A stretch of 5,821 nucleotides of DNA from Burkholderiales bacterium (lineage in GTDB: Bacteria; Pseudomonadota; Gammaproteobacteria; Burkholderiales; Burkholderiaceae_A): positions 1 to 5,821 of the forward strand of contig JAURCW010000080.1 of the NCBI GenBank assembly GCA_030828265.1, given 5' to 3'. Position numbers and translations under genes: made by a program. Under the pieces are notes generated by a model. It was given only the letters and a program-made list of their open reading frames with translations, did not search any database and was not told the origin of the DNA. Shown piece by piece: positions 1-5,821 of this stretch. Each line of letters opens with the position of its first letter. Position 1 is the first letter of the stretch.

Positions 1-285
1 GAAAAGAAAATGGCCGACTTCCGTACGCGGTTTAAAGCAGAGACGGGCGAGGAGGTGAAGCTTTATGCCCCCTATGTTTATGACGCCACGATGGTGATGG
101 TGGAGGCCATGAAGAAGGCCAACTCCACCGACCCCAAGGCCTACCTGCCCGAACTTGCCAAAATTAAGTACGAAGGAGTTACAGGTCCCATTGCCTTTGA
201 TAAGAACGGCGACATTGTTAACGGAACGCTGACACTGTTCACCTATAACGGACCCAAGCGCGAGCTTGTGAAGGTTATTCAGTAA
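1..285 (+). CDS. livK: Branched-chain amino acid ABC transporter, periplasmic substrate-binding protein (C-terminal part, 5' truncated)
   Basis: This is the C-terminal end of a periplasmic Leu/Ile/Val-binding protein of the LivK/LivJ family (Peripla_BP_6 type), which delivers branched-chain amino acids to the LivHMGF transporter. The reading frame is open from base 1 and enters from outside the window, so the ATG at 10 is very unlikely to be the true start. Family members are about 370-390 residues, and only about 94 are visible. Recognisable features are the YAPYVYDATMVM segment, the YLPELAKIKYEGVTGPIAFD segment and the GDIVNGTLTLFTYNG ending, all typical of the second lobe and C-terminus. 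Any signal peptide is out of view. The gene ends in tandem stops TAA TAA (283-288). It faces the livHMGF cluster tail to tail, so it must have its own promoter upstream of the window. Membership of the family is clear; which amino acid it prefers cannot be read from this fragment. Confidence 0.92.
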   Translation, partial: EKKMADFRTRFKAETGEEVKLYAPYVYDATMVMVEAMKKANSTDPKAYLPELAKIKYEGVTGPIAFDKNGDIVNGTLTLFTYNGPKRELVKVIQ

Positions 286-301
286 TAAGTAACGTGCTGT
301 C

Positions 302-331
302 CCCGGTTAAGGCCGCAAGGCTTTGACCGGG
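302..331 (+). terminator. Probable terminator hairpin of livK (convergent gap)
   Basis: In the 59-bp gap between the stop codons of livK and livF, arms 302-314 and 319-331 form a 13-bp stem closed by a GCAA (GNRA) tetraloop. Read as + strand RNA the stem pairs completely, with two G-U wobbles. Read as minus strand RNA those two positions become A-C mismatches. The asymmetry suggests it serves the livK transcript, and it begins 17 nt after the first stop. The following tract (TTCTCCCCCTT) is poor in T, so intrinsic termination may be weak, or the hairpin may act mainly as a 3' end stabiliser. No separate terminator for the convergent livF transcript is visible. Confidence 0.6.
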
Positions 332-344
332 TTCTCCCCCTTGG

Positions 345-1094
345 TCATTCCTCGCCCAAATAAGCCGCTCGTACCTGAGCGCTCTTGAGCAACTCCTCTC
401 CCGAGCCCTGCAAGGTAAGCTGGCCCGACTCTAAAACCAGACCAAGGCTTGCAATCTCAAGCGCCATTCGCGCGTTCTGCTCCACTAACAAAATGGTTGT
501 GCCTTCCGCTGCGATGGCCCGAACCTTCTCAAAGACTTGATCGACAAGAATGGGCGACAAGCCCATGGAGGGTTCATCCAGAAGCAACAGTCGAGGGCGC
601 CCCATGAGTGCACGGGCAATGGCAAGCATCTGCTGCTCACCGCCCGAGAGCGTTCCTGCAAGCTGAGCCAGTCGCTCACGAAGCCGGGGGAAGCTTTCAA
701 GCTGAGCATCCAGGTCGGTCTGAAGATCCGCCTTGCTCGAAGTGCGGCCCCAATTATCCTCTCGGCAATAGGCTCCAAGACGTAGGTTCTCAAGCACGGT
801 CATACGCCGAAAAACGCCACGCCCTTCGGGCACGAGAATAAGCCCGCGCCCGGGAAGTTCAGATGCTGACGTCTGCGTAATGGACTGCCCGTCGTAGCGA
901 ATCTCGCCCGAGGCCTTTGGGGTAAGGCCACAGAGGGCACGGAGGATGGACGACTTACCTGCCCCGTTGGCACCAATAAGAGCGACAAGTCCTCGATGGG
1001 GGACATCGAAGGATACATGCCTTACAGCCTGAACACCTCCATAGGCGACCGAAAGCCCCGACACCGAAAGCAGGGCTTCACCGTTTGGACTCAT
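345..1094 (-). CDS. livF: High-affinity branched-chain amino acid ABC transporter, ATP-binding protein LivF
   Basis: This 249-residue ATPase is one of the two cytoplasmic nucleotide-binding subunits that drive branched-chain amino acid import. Walker A is GANGAGKS (residues 41-48), the ABC signature is LSGGEQQ (149-155), and Walker B is LLLLDEP (169-175) with the catalytic Glu at 174. The usual H-loop His is replaced by Gln in LLVEQNA (Gln 206), and the Q-loop region reads LVPEGRGVF. Both are normal for LivF and separate it from LivG. The C-terminus VRAAYLGEE matches the family's AYLG ending. The ATG at 1092-1094 overlaps the livG stop as ATGA, and a GAGG Shine-Dalgarno (1102-1105) lies 7 nt upstream inside livG, so translation is probably coupled. 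It is the last gene of the cluster; its stop TGA (345-347) faces livK. Confidence 0.96.
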   Translation of the reverse strand: MSPNGEALLSVSGLSVAYGGVQAVRHVSFDVPHRGLVALIGANGAGKSSILRALCGLTPKASGEIRYDGQSITQTSASELPGRGLILVPEGRGVFRRMTVLENLRLGAYCREDNWGRTSSKADLQTDLDAQLESFPRLRERLAQLAGTLSGGEQQMLAIARALMGRPRLLLLDEPSMGLSPILVDQVFEKVRAIAAEGTTILLVEQNARMALEIASLGLVLESGQLTLQGSGEELLKSAQVRAAYLGEE

Positions 1095-1900
1095 GCCTGC
1101 GCCTCGTGGGCTGCAGCCCTTCCAAGATAGGCTTCAATGACAGCAGGATCTCGGCGTACCTGGTGCGGTAGGCCGGAGGCAATGACCCGACCGTAGTCAA
1201 GCACGGTGACGCGATCACAAAGGCCCATCACCAGCTTCACATCGTGTTCAATAATCAGAATGGTTTTACCGTCATCACGAATGCGATTTAAAAGCGCCCT
1301 CAGGCTGTTTTTCTCGGTGGCATTCATACCAGCAGCAGGCTCATCCAGCGCAAGAAGCCTTGGCTCGGTGGCCAAGGCACGCGCAATTTCAAGCCGGCGC
1401 TGATCCCCGTAAGAAAGCGTGGACGCCATGGCCGAGGCACGGCCTACAAGCCCTACGTAGTCAAGCAAGCCAAGGGCATGCTCGCGGATACTCCTCTCAA
1501 TAGCGCGAAAGCCCGAGGTACGAAAAATGGCACCCATCACACCCGCATGAAGACCACGGGTTCTGCAATGGCGGCCCACCATAACGTTCTCAAGCACGGT
1601 CATTTCCGGAAAGAGCCTAATATTCTGAAAGGTGCGAGCAATACCCGCCTCCACCACACCATGAATCGACAGGGGCGAATAGGCCTGGTCTGCAAGCTCG
1701 AAAAGCCCCGAGTCAGGCTGGTAGAGGCCCGTAATGACATTGAAGAAGGTTGTTTTGCCAGCACCGTTGGGGCCGATAAGCCCATAAATCTCACCCGAGG
1801 CAATATCAACAGAGACATCGGAGAGCGCCTGCAATCCACCAAAGGACTTTGACGCGCCCTTCACGCAAAGCAGGCTGCTTGAACGCGTTGAGCTAGGCAC
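1091..1900 (-). CDS. livG: High-affinity branched-chain amino acid ABC transporter, ATP-binding protein LivG
   Basis: This is the second nucleotide-binding subunit of the Liv importer, about 269 residues from the chosen start. Counting from there, Walker A is GPNGAGKT (about 43-50), the Q-loop is RTFQNIRLF (Gln about 92), the signature is LSYGDQRRLEIARAL (from about 162), Walker B is LLALDEP (about 182-188), and the H-loop is LIIEHD (His about 219). The extended region between Q-loop and signature and the ALDEPAAGMN segment are typical of LivG. I chose GTG at 1898-1900 because GGGA (1907-1910 on this strand) sits 6 nt upstream; it overlaps the livM stop by 8 bp. A TTG at 1910-1912 would add four residues and a 20-bp overlap but has no visible Shine-Dalgarno. 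The conserved fold begins near LLCVKGASKSFGG, so either start is possible. The gene ends in a 4-bp overlap with livF. Confidence 0.95.
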   Translation of the reverse strand: MPSSTRSSSLLCVKGASKSFGGLQALSDVSVDIASGEIYGLIGPNGAGKTTFFNVITGLYQPDSGLFELADQAYSPLSIHGVVEAGIARTFQNIRLFPEMTVLENVMVGRHCRTRGLHAGVMGAIFRTSGFRAIERSIREHALGLLDYVGLVGRASAMASTLSYGDQRRLEIARALATEPRLLALDEPAAGMNATEKNSLRALLNRIRDDGKTILIIEHDVKLVMGLCDRVTVLDYGRVIASGLPHQVRRDPAVIEAYLGRAAAHEAQA

Positions 1901-2972
1901 GCTTTTTCCCAAGCAGGCCGTGCGGTCGGTAAAGCATCATGACCACCATGGCCAGTCCAAACATCAGCATGCGAATGGCCTCCGGTGCAATGTACTCCTG
2001 CCCAAACAGGAACTCTTGCAAGGGCTTGGCCACAAGACGAAGCACCTCGGGGATGGCGTAAAGAAGAACAGCCCCCAACACCACGCCCGCAATATTACCC
2101 ATCCCCCCAAGCACCACCATCGCCACAATGACAATGCTTTCCATTAGAACGAAGCTCTCCGGGGAGACAAAGCCTTGAAAGGCTGAGAACATAGCGCCCG
2201 AAACACCACCAAAGCTTGCACCCATGGCAAAGGCAAGCAACTTAATGTTGCGTGCGTTTATGCCCATGGCTTTCGCCGCCACCTCGTCTTCGCGAATGGC
2301 CATCCACGCCCGACCAATACGAGAATCTTCCAGTCTCACACAGACCAGAATAATAAAAACTGTTAAAACTAAAAATAAATAGTAATAAAGCTGAACCGAG
2401 GGCATCGTCAAGCCACCAAGAACCAAGTCGTCGCCCAGGCTGTGTCCGCCGATCTGAATGGGGTCGATTCGGCTTATGCCCTGTGGCCCGTTGGTCAGGT
2501 TAATGGGTGCATTCAGATTGTTTAAGAAGATCCGAATAATCTCACCAAAGCCAAGCGTGACAATAGCAAGGTAATCGCCACGAAGGCGCAGAACCGGGAA
2601 GCCGAGCAAAACTCCAAACAGAGCCGCAAGGGCAGCCGACAACGGCACCACGATCCAAACGGAACTGTGCAGACCATCGGGAAACGTCTGACGAATCCAC
2701 TCAAACTGCTCGTACAAATGTGGCGAGGCGAGCAGTGCGTACATGTATGCCCCCACCGCATAAAAGGCCACATAGCCAAGATCCAGCAGGCCGGCGTAGC
2801 CGACCACAATGTTTAAGCCAAGGGCCAACATAATGTAAAGAAGTGCGAAGGCCAGTATGCGTATCCAGGCATTGCCAAACTGCCCCGCAAAAAATGGAAG
2901 GGCGATTAGCGTCAGGCCAATGAGTACGGTTGCAGCGACAGCCTTGTGCCTGTCGCTAAGCCCGGTCAGCAA
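1893..2972 (-). CDS. livM: High-affinity branched-chain amino acid ABC transporter, permease LivM
   Basis: This 359-residue inner-membrane permease (BPD_transp_2 family) pairs with LivH to form the translocation channel. The sequence is strongly hydrophobic with many membrane segments. It shows the LivM hallmark LNIVVGYAGLLDLGYVAF (about 53-70), then RLRGDYLAIVTLGFGEIIRI (129-148), the cytoplasmic coupling stretch GRAWMAIREDEVAAKAMGIN (220-239), and AMVVLGGMGNIAGVVLGA (284-301). The end LYRPHGLLG (347-355) is also typical. The length is within the family range, shorter than the E. coli protein. The start is a TTG (2970-2972) lying inside the 3' end of livH, supported by AGGGGAG upstream; no ATG or GTG exists in frame before the first conserved membrane region. 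The livH overlap is 17 bp. A stretch at 2349-2389 is unusually AT-rich for this gene and encodes an aromatic/Leu/Ile membrane segment. Confidence 0.95.
   Translation of the reverse strand: MLTGLSDRHKAVAATVLIGLTLIALPFFAGQFGNAWIRILAFALLYIMLALGLNIVVGYAGLLDLGYVAFYAVGAYMYALLASPHLYEQFEWIRQTFPDGLHSSVWIVVPLSAALAALFGVLLGFPVLRLRGDYLAIVTLGFGEIIRIFLNNLNAPINLTNGPQGISRIDPIQIGGHSLGDDLVLGGLTMPSVQLYYYLFLVLTVFIILVCVRLEDSRIGRAWMAIREDEVAAKAMGINARNIKLLAFAMGASFGGVSGAMFSAFQGFVSPESFVLMESIVIVAMVVLGGMGNIAGVVLGAVLLYAIPEVLRLVAKPLQEFLFGQEYIAPEAIRMLMFGLAMVVMMLYRPHGLLGKKRA
1907..1910 (-). promoter_or_regulatory. Weak ribosome binding site favouring the GTG start of livG
   Basis: GGGA on the minus strand lies 6 nt before GTG (1898-1900). 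The alternative TTG at 1910-1912 overlaps this motif and has no purine-rich element of its own upstream. The site lies inside the end of livM, consistent with re-initiation by ribosomes finishing livM. Confidence 0.4.
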
Positions 2973-3885
2973 CCCGCTCCCCTAAAAGCCCTGAGGGACG
3001 AAAAAGAAGCACTAGAATGAGCACCGCAAAAGCAAAGATATCTTGGTAATGACTCCCTAAGAAACCACCTGTGATGTCGCCAATATACCCAGCCCCCAGG
3101 CTCTCGATAATGCCAAGCAAAAGCCCCCCAAGTACCGCCCCTGGCACGTTACCAATGCCACCCAAAACCGCAGCTGTAAAGGCCTTTAAGCCCGGAATAA
3201 AGCCCATGGTGAAATGAACAATGTTGTAGTTCATGGCAACCAAAAGCCCTGCAACGGCAGCTAATGCCGCGCCAATCATAAAGGTGAGCGCAATAATACG
3301 GTCGGGGTTAATGCCCATGAGCATGGCCATGGACGGGCTTTCGGACACTGCGCGCATAGCCCGACCAAGCCGGCTGTATTGAATAAGAAGCACCAAGGCC
3401 GCCATAAGAACGGCCGAGACACCAAGAATAAGAAGTTGCTTCGGCGCAATAAAGGCGCCCTGCCATTCAATGGGTGTGGTCGGCATAAGGTCAGGAAAGA
3501 CCATGGGGTTAGGACCCCAGACTAGCATTGCCACCGTCTGCAGAACAATCGAGAGGCCAATGGCTGTAATGAGTGGCGCAAGCCTGGGCGCATTTCGAAG
3601 AGGACGATAGGCAAGCCGTTCAATGGCGGCCGACAAAGCCATGCATGCGGGTATGGCTGTAAGGAGCGCAGTCAGCATCATGACCCAAGGTGCCATACCC
3701 GGAAAAAAAGTCTGCAGCAGGCTCACCACAGTAAGGCTTACCATGGCCCCCACCATTAAGACCTCACCGTGGGTAAAGTTAATGAGCTGCAAAATGCCAT
3801 AGACCATGGTGTAGCCCAGGGCAACCAAGGCATAGACACTTCCTAAAACAAGCCCGTTAATTATTTGTTGAAGGAAGATGTCCAT
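2956..3885 (-). CDS. livH: High-affinity branched-chain amino acid ABC transporter, permease LivH
   Basis: This 309-residue inner-membrane permease is the LivM partner in the Leu/Ile/Val importer. The N-terminus shows the LivH hallmark NGLVLGSVYALVALGYTMVY (10-29), followed by GILQLINFTHGEVLMVGA (30-47). The coupling region is GRAMRAVSESPSMAMLMGIN (174-193), then the conserved TAAVLGGIGNVPGAVLGG (237-254) and ESLGAGYIG (261-269), ending LLFRPSGLLGERVADRA. Several membrane helices are evident, and the length matches the family. The ATG (3883-3885) is placed correctly for the family, and there is no other start before the first helix. No Shine-Dalgarno is visible: the 15 bases just upstream are all G or C and mostly pyrimidine-rich on this strand. 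It is the first gene of the cluster, 35 bp after the ppsA stop, and overlaps livM by 17 bp. Confidence 0.96.
   Translation of the reverse strand: MDIFLQQIINGLVLGSVYALVALGYTMVYGILQLINFTHGEVLMVGAMVSLTVVSLLQTFFPGMAPWVMMLTALLTAIPACMALSAAIERLAYRPLRNAPRLAPLITAIGLSIVLQTVAMLVWGPNPMVFPDLMPTTPIEWQGAFIAPKQLLILGVSAVLMAALVLLIQYSRLGRAMRAVSESPSMAMLMGINPDRIIALTFMIGAALAAVAGLLVAMNYNIVHFTMGFIPGLKAFTAAVLGGIGNVPGAVLGGLLLGIIESLGAGYIGDITGGFLGSHYQDIFAFAVLILVLLFRPSGLLGERVADRA
2977..2983 (-). promoter_or_regulatory. Ribosome binding site supporting the TTG start of livM
   Basis: AGGGGAG on the minus strand ends 4 nt before the TTG at 2970-2972. It is the strongest Shine-Dalgarno-like element in the cluster, lies within the last codons of livH, and decides in favour of the TTG start. 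Confidence 0.6.
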
Positions 3886-3920
3886 GCGCGCGGCGGGCGG
3901 TATCTAGGCGTTTGCCTAAA
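3886..3920 (-). other. ppsA-livH intergenic spacer (35 bp), no clear promoter, terminator or Shine-Dalgarno
   Basis: The spacer has two parts. Next to ppsA is a small inverted repeat, TAGGC (3905-3909) and GCCTA (3914-3918) around a 4-nt loop. It is too short, and lacks a following T-run, to be a convincing terminator. Next to the livH ATG is a 15-bp block (3886-3900) made only of G and C. I found no -10/-35 pair at sensible spacing in the spacer or in the last 60 bp or so of ppsA. Read-through from ppsA or a promoter deeper within ppsA are the likely options. Confidence 0.4.
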
Positions 3921-5821
3921 CTAGCTGCCTGGACCCTTCATGGCAGAAAGGCCCTGCCAGGTCTCAACCACGGTGTCGGGGTTGAGCGAAATGGATTGTA
4001 TGCCCTCTTCCATCAGCCAGGCCGCAAAGTCGGGATGGTCCGATGGCCCCTGGCCACAGATTCCAACGTATTTCCCCGCCCTGTTACAGGCATTAATGGC
4101 CTGCTTTAAAAGCGCCTTGACTGCGGGGTCACGCTCATCAAAGGCCTCCGCAACAAGCCCCGAGTCACGGTCAAGGCCAAGGGTAAGCTGGGTAAGGTCA
4201 TTGGAGCCAATCGAGAAGCCGTCGAAATACTCCAGGAACTCATCGGCAAGAATGGCGTTTGAGGGCAGCTCGCACATCATGATGAGTCGAAGGCCACCCT
4301 GCCCCTTTGCATTGGCGCCGCTGCCACGTTTAAGTCCATGGGCGGCCAGCAGCTCGTTCACCTCACGAGCCTCTTTAAGGGTGCGAACGAAGGGCACCAT
4401 AATTTCAACATTCACAAGGCCCATCTGCTCACGAACACGCTTTAAGGCTTCCACCTCCATTTCGAAGCAGTCACGAAATGCGCTTGCAATGTAGCGCGAG
4501 GCGCCCCGAAAGCCGAGCATGGGATTCTCTTCCTCGGGCTCATAGCGTGAGCCGCCAATCAGCTTGCGGTACTCATTGCTCTTGAAGTCCGACATACGAA
4601 CAATGACTGGCTTGGGCCAAAAGGCTGCGGCAATGGTGGCGACGCCCTCGGCAAGCTTGTCGATGAAAAAATCACGGGGCGACGCATGACCGCGGGCAAT
4701 ACGCTCAACAGCATTCTTTAGCTCGGCATCCACCTGCGGGTAGTCAAGAATAGCCTTGGGATGCACGCCAATGTTGTTATTAATAATGAATTCAAGACGA
4801 GCAAGCCCAACACCCTCATTCGGAATAGACTGAAAATCGAACGCAAGCTGTGGGTTGCCCACGTTCATCATGATCTTCACCGGGATGTTGGGAAGCTCAC
4901 CGGTCTCCACTTCGCTCACCTCTGTCTCAAGCAAGCCCTCGTAAATGTTGCCTGTGTCGCCTTCGGCGCACGAGACCGTTACGGTCGTGCCATCGCCCAC
5001 TCGCTCAGTCGCATCACCGCAGCCGACAACCGCGGGGATTCCAAGCTCGCGGGCAATGATGGCCGCATGGCAGGTGCGCCCGCCACGGTTGGTCACAATG
5101 GCCGAGGCCCGCTTCATCACCGGCTCCCAGTTGGGGTCGGTCATGTCGGTGACCAAGACATCGCCAGGCTGAACGCGCTCCATTTCGTGCGGCCCCGAGA
5201 CTACCCGAACGGGACCCGCACCAATTTTTTGACCAATGGCGCGGCCTGAGGCCAAAAGGTTCCCATGCCCTTTAAGCCGGAAGCGCTGCTGCACGTCGGC
5301 GCTTGACTGCTGCGACTTCACGGTTTCAGGCCGGGCCTGCAAAATAAAGAGCTTGCCATCGTGGCCATCAAGCCCCCACTCAATGTCCATGGGCCGCCTG
5401 TAGTGCTTCTCAATAATGCAGGCGTATTGGGCAAGCTCAATGACCTGATCATTACTAAGGGAGTATCGATTGCGCGCCTCGGTTGGAACATCCACCGTGA
5501 CCACAGCCTCTTTGGTTTTCTGGCGCTCTTCGGGGCTCGCAAAGATCATCTTAATCAGCTTGCTACCGATTTGACGACGAATAACGGGGAAATGGCCAGC
5601 CTCGAGCATAGGCTTATGAACATAGAATTCATCGGGATTCACCGCGCCCTGCACCACAGTCTCTCCAAGACCATACGAGCTGGTAATAAACACCACCTGA
5701 TCAAAGCCCGATTCAGTATCGAGGGTGAACATGACACCCGCAGCACCCGTGTCGGACCGAACCATACGCTGGATACCCGCCGACAGTGCCACTTCCACGT
5801 GGGTAAAGCCCTTGTGAACGC
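3921..5821 (-). CDS. ppsA: Phosphoenolpyruvate synthase (pyruvate, water dikinase), 5' truncated by the window edge
   Basis: PEP synthase is a cytoplasmic enzyme converting pyruvate, ATP and water to PEP, AMP and phosphate; it is the entry step for gluconeogenesis from three-carbon compounds. About 632 C-terminal residues are visible. The frame stays open to the right edge, so the GTG at 5796-5798 is internal. E. coli PpsA has 792 residues, so roughly 160-170 are missing. Visible in order are the end of the ATP-binding PPDK_N domain ([20 protein letters not shown], then [10 protein letters not shown]), the swivelling phosphohistidine domain with [19 protein letters not shown] (His codon 5067-5069, equivalent to E. 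coli His421), and the PEP-utiliser barrel with [57 protein letters not shown] and [14 protein letters not shown], which holds the proton-donor Cys. All key residues in view are intact. It lies directly upstream of livH on the same strand. Confidence 0.97.
   Translation of the reverse strand, partial: VHKGFTHVEVALSAGIQRMVRSDTGAAGVMFTLDTESGFDQVVFITSSYGLGETVVQGAVNPDEFYVHKPMLEAGHFPVIRRQIGSKLIKMIFASPEERQKTKEAVVTVDVPTEARNRYSLSNDQVIELAQYACIIEKHYRRPMDIEWGLDGHDGKLFILQARPETVKSQQSSADVQQRFRLKGHGNLLASGRAIGQKIGAGPVRVVSGPHEMERVQPGDVLVTDMTDPNWEPVMKRASAIVTNRGGRTCHAAIIARELGIPAVVGCGDATERVGDGTTVTVSCAEGDTGNIYEGLLETEVSEVETGELPNIPVKIMMNVGNPQLAFDFQSIPNEGVGLARLEFIINNNIGVHPKAILDYPQVDAELKNAVERIARGHASPRDFFIDKLAEGVATIAAAFWPKPVIVRMSDFKSNEYRKLIGGSRYEPEEENPMLGFRGASRYIASAFRDCFEMEVEALKRVREQMGLVNVEIMVPFVRTLKEAREVNELLAAHGLKRGSGANAKGQGGLRLIMMCELPSNAILADEFLEYFDGFSIGSNDLTQLTLGLDRDSGLVAEAFDERDPAVKALLKQAINACNRAGKYVGICGQGPSDHPDFAAWLMEEGIQSISLNPDTVVETWQGLSAMKGPGS

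Noticed and set aside
470..485. Gln in place of the H-loop His in LivF (VEQN), together with a non-canonical Q-loop (VPEGR).
   Set aside because: These are standard for LivF-family ATPases, including E. coli LivF as I recall it, so they do not indicate a defective protein.
786..803. An 18-bp identical sequence (GTTCTCAAGCACGGTCAT) at 786-803 and again at 1586-1603.
   Set aside because: Both copies encode the conserved MTVLEN motif of the paralogous ATPases LivF and LivG. Shared protein ancestry and similar codon choice explain it without a mobile or regulatory repeat.
1478..1852. A 124-residue open frame on the + strand.
   Set aside because: It is antisense to conserved livG motifs, with no recognisable domain or ribosome binding site.
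3905..3918. Inverted repeat TAGGC/GCCTA just after the ppsA stop, considered as a terminator.
   Set aside because: The stem is only 5 bp and is followed on the minus strand by GATACCGCC with no T-run, so termination is not supported.
3941..3959. Inverted repeat TGGCAG/CTGCCA near the 3' end of ppsA.
   Set aside because: It is a 6-bp repeat inside coding sequence with no T-tract and no match to a known operator; chance is sufficient.
3940..4494. A 184-residue open frame on the + strand.
   Set aside because: It is antisense to the strongly conserved 3' part of ppsA; its Ser/Arg-rich composition is typical of a shadow frame.
4761..5249. A 162-residue open frame on the + strand.
   Set aside because: It lies entirely within ppsA on the opposite strand, has no family resemblance I recognise, and the ppsA motifs in this region are intact.

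Overview
The window looks like ordinary chromosomal DNA from a Gram-negative proteobacterium. A betaproteobacterium (Burkholderiales-like) is most likely, because the LivM, LivH and LivK sequences resemble the versions I know from that group. That placement rests on recalled family sequences, not on a search. Coding is dense and GC content is moderate to slightly high. I see no tRNA, rRNA, CRISPR array, insertion sequence, phage gene or origin.

Layout, left to right. At 1-285 (+) is the 3' end of a gene for a periplasmic branched-chain amino acid binding protein (LivK/LivJ type); its start lies outside the window. A short convergent gap (286-344) carries a GNRA-capped hairpin that fits a livK terminator. 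From 345 to 3885, all on the minus strand and transcribed right to left, is a compact transporter cluster in the order livH-livM-livG-livF (permease, permease, ATPase, ATPase). Every internal junction overlaps (17, 8 or 20, and 4 bp). Upstream of it, after only 35 bp, 3921-5821 (-) holds most of ppsA, phosphoenolpyruvate synthase, whose N-terminal part of roughly 160-170 residues runs off the right edge.

How they work together: LivK captures Leu/Ile/Val in the periplasm, LivH and LivM form the inner-membrane channel, and LivG and LivF power uptake with ATP. PpsA converts pyruvate to PEP for gluconeogenesis. It lies directly upstream on the same strand with no obvious promoter or terminator between it and livH, so partial co-transcription is possible. 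A cell living on amino acids would plausibly use both, but that link is inference.

I found no previously undescribed system. The points worth a second look are modest: the binding-protein gene facing its transporter operon tail to tail, the ppsA-livH junction with no Shine-Dalgarno site, non-ATG starts at overlapping junctions, a hairpin that pairs fully on only one strand, and a sharp AT-rich block inside livM.
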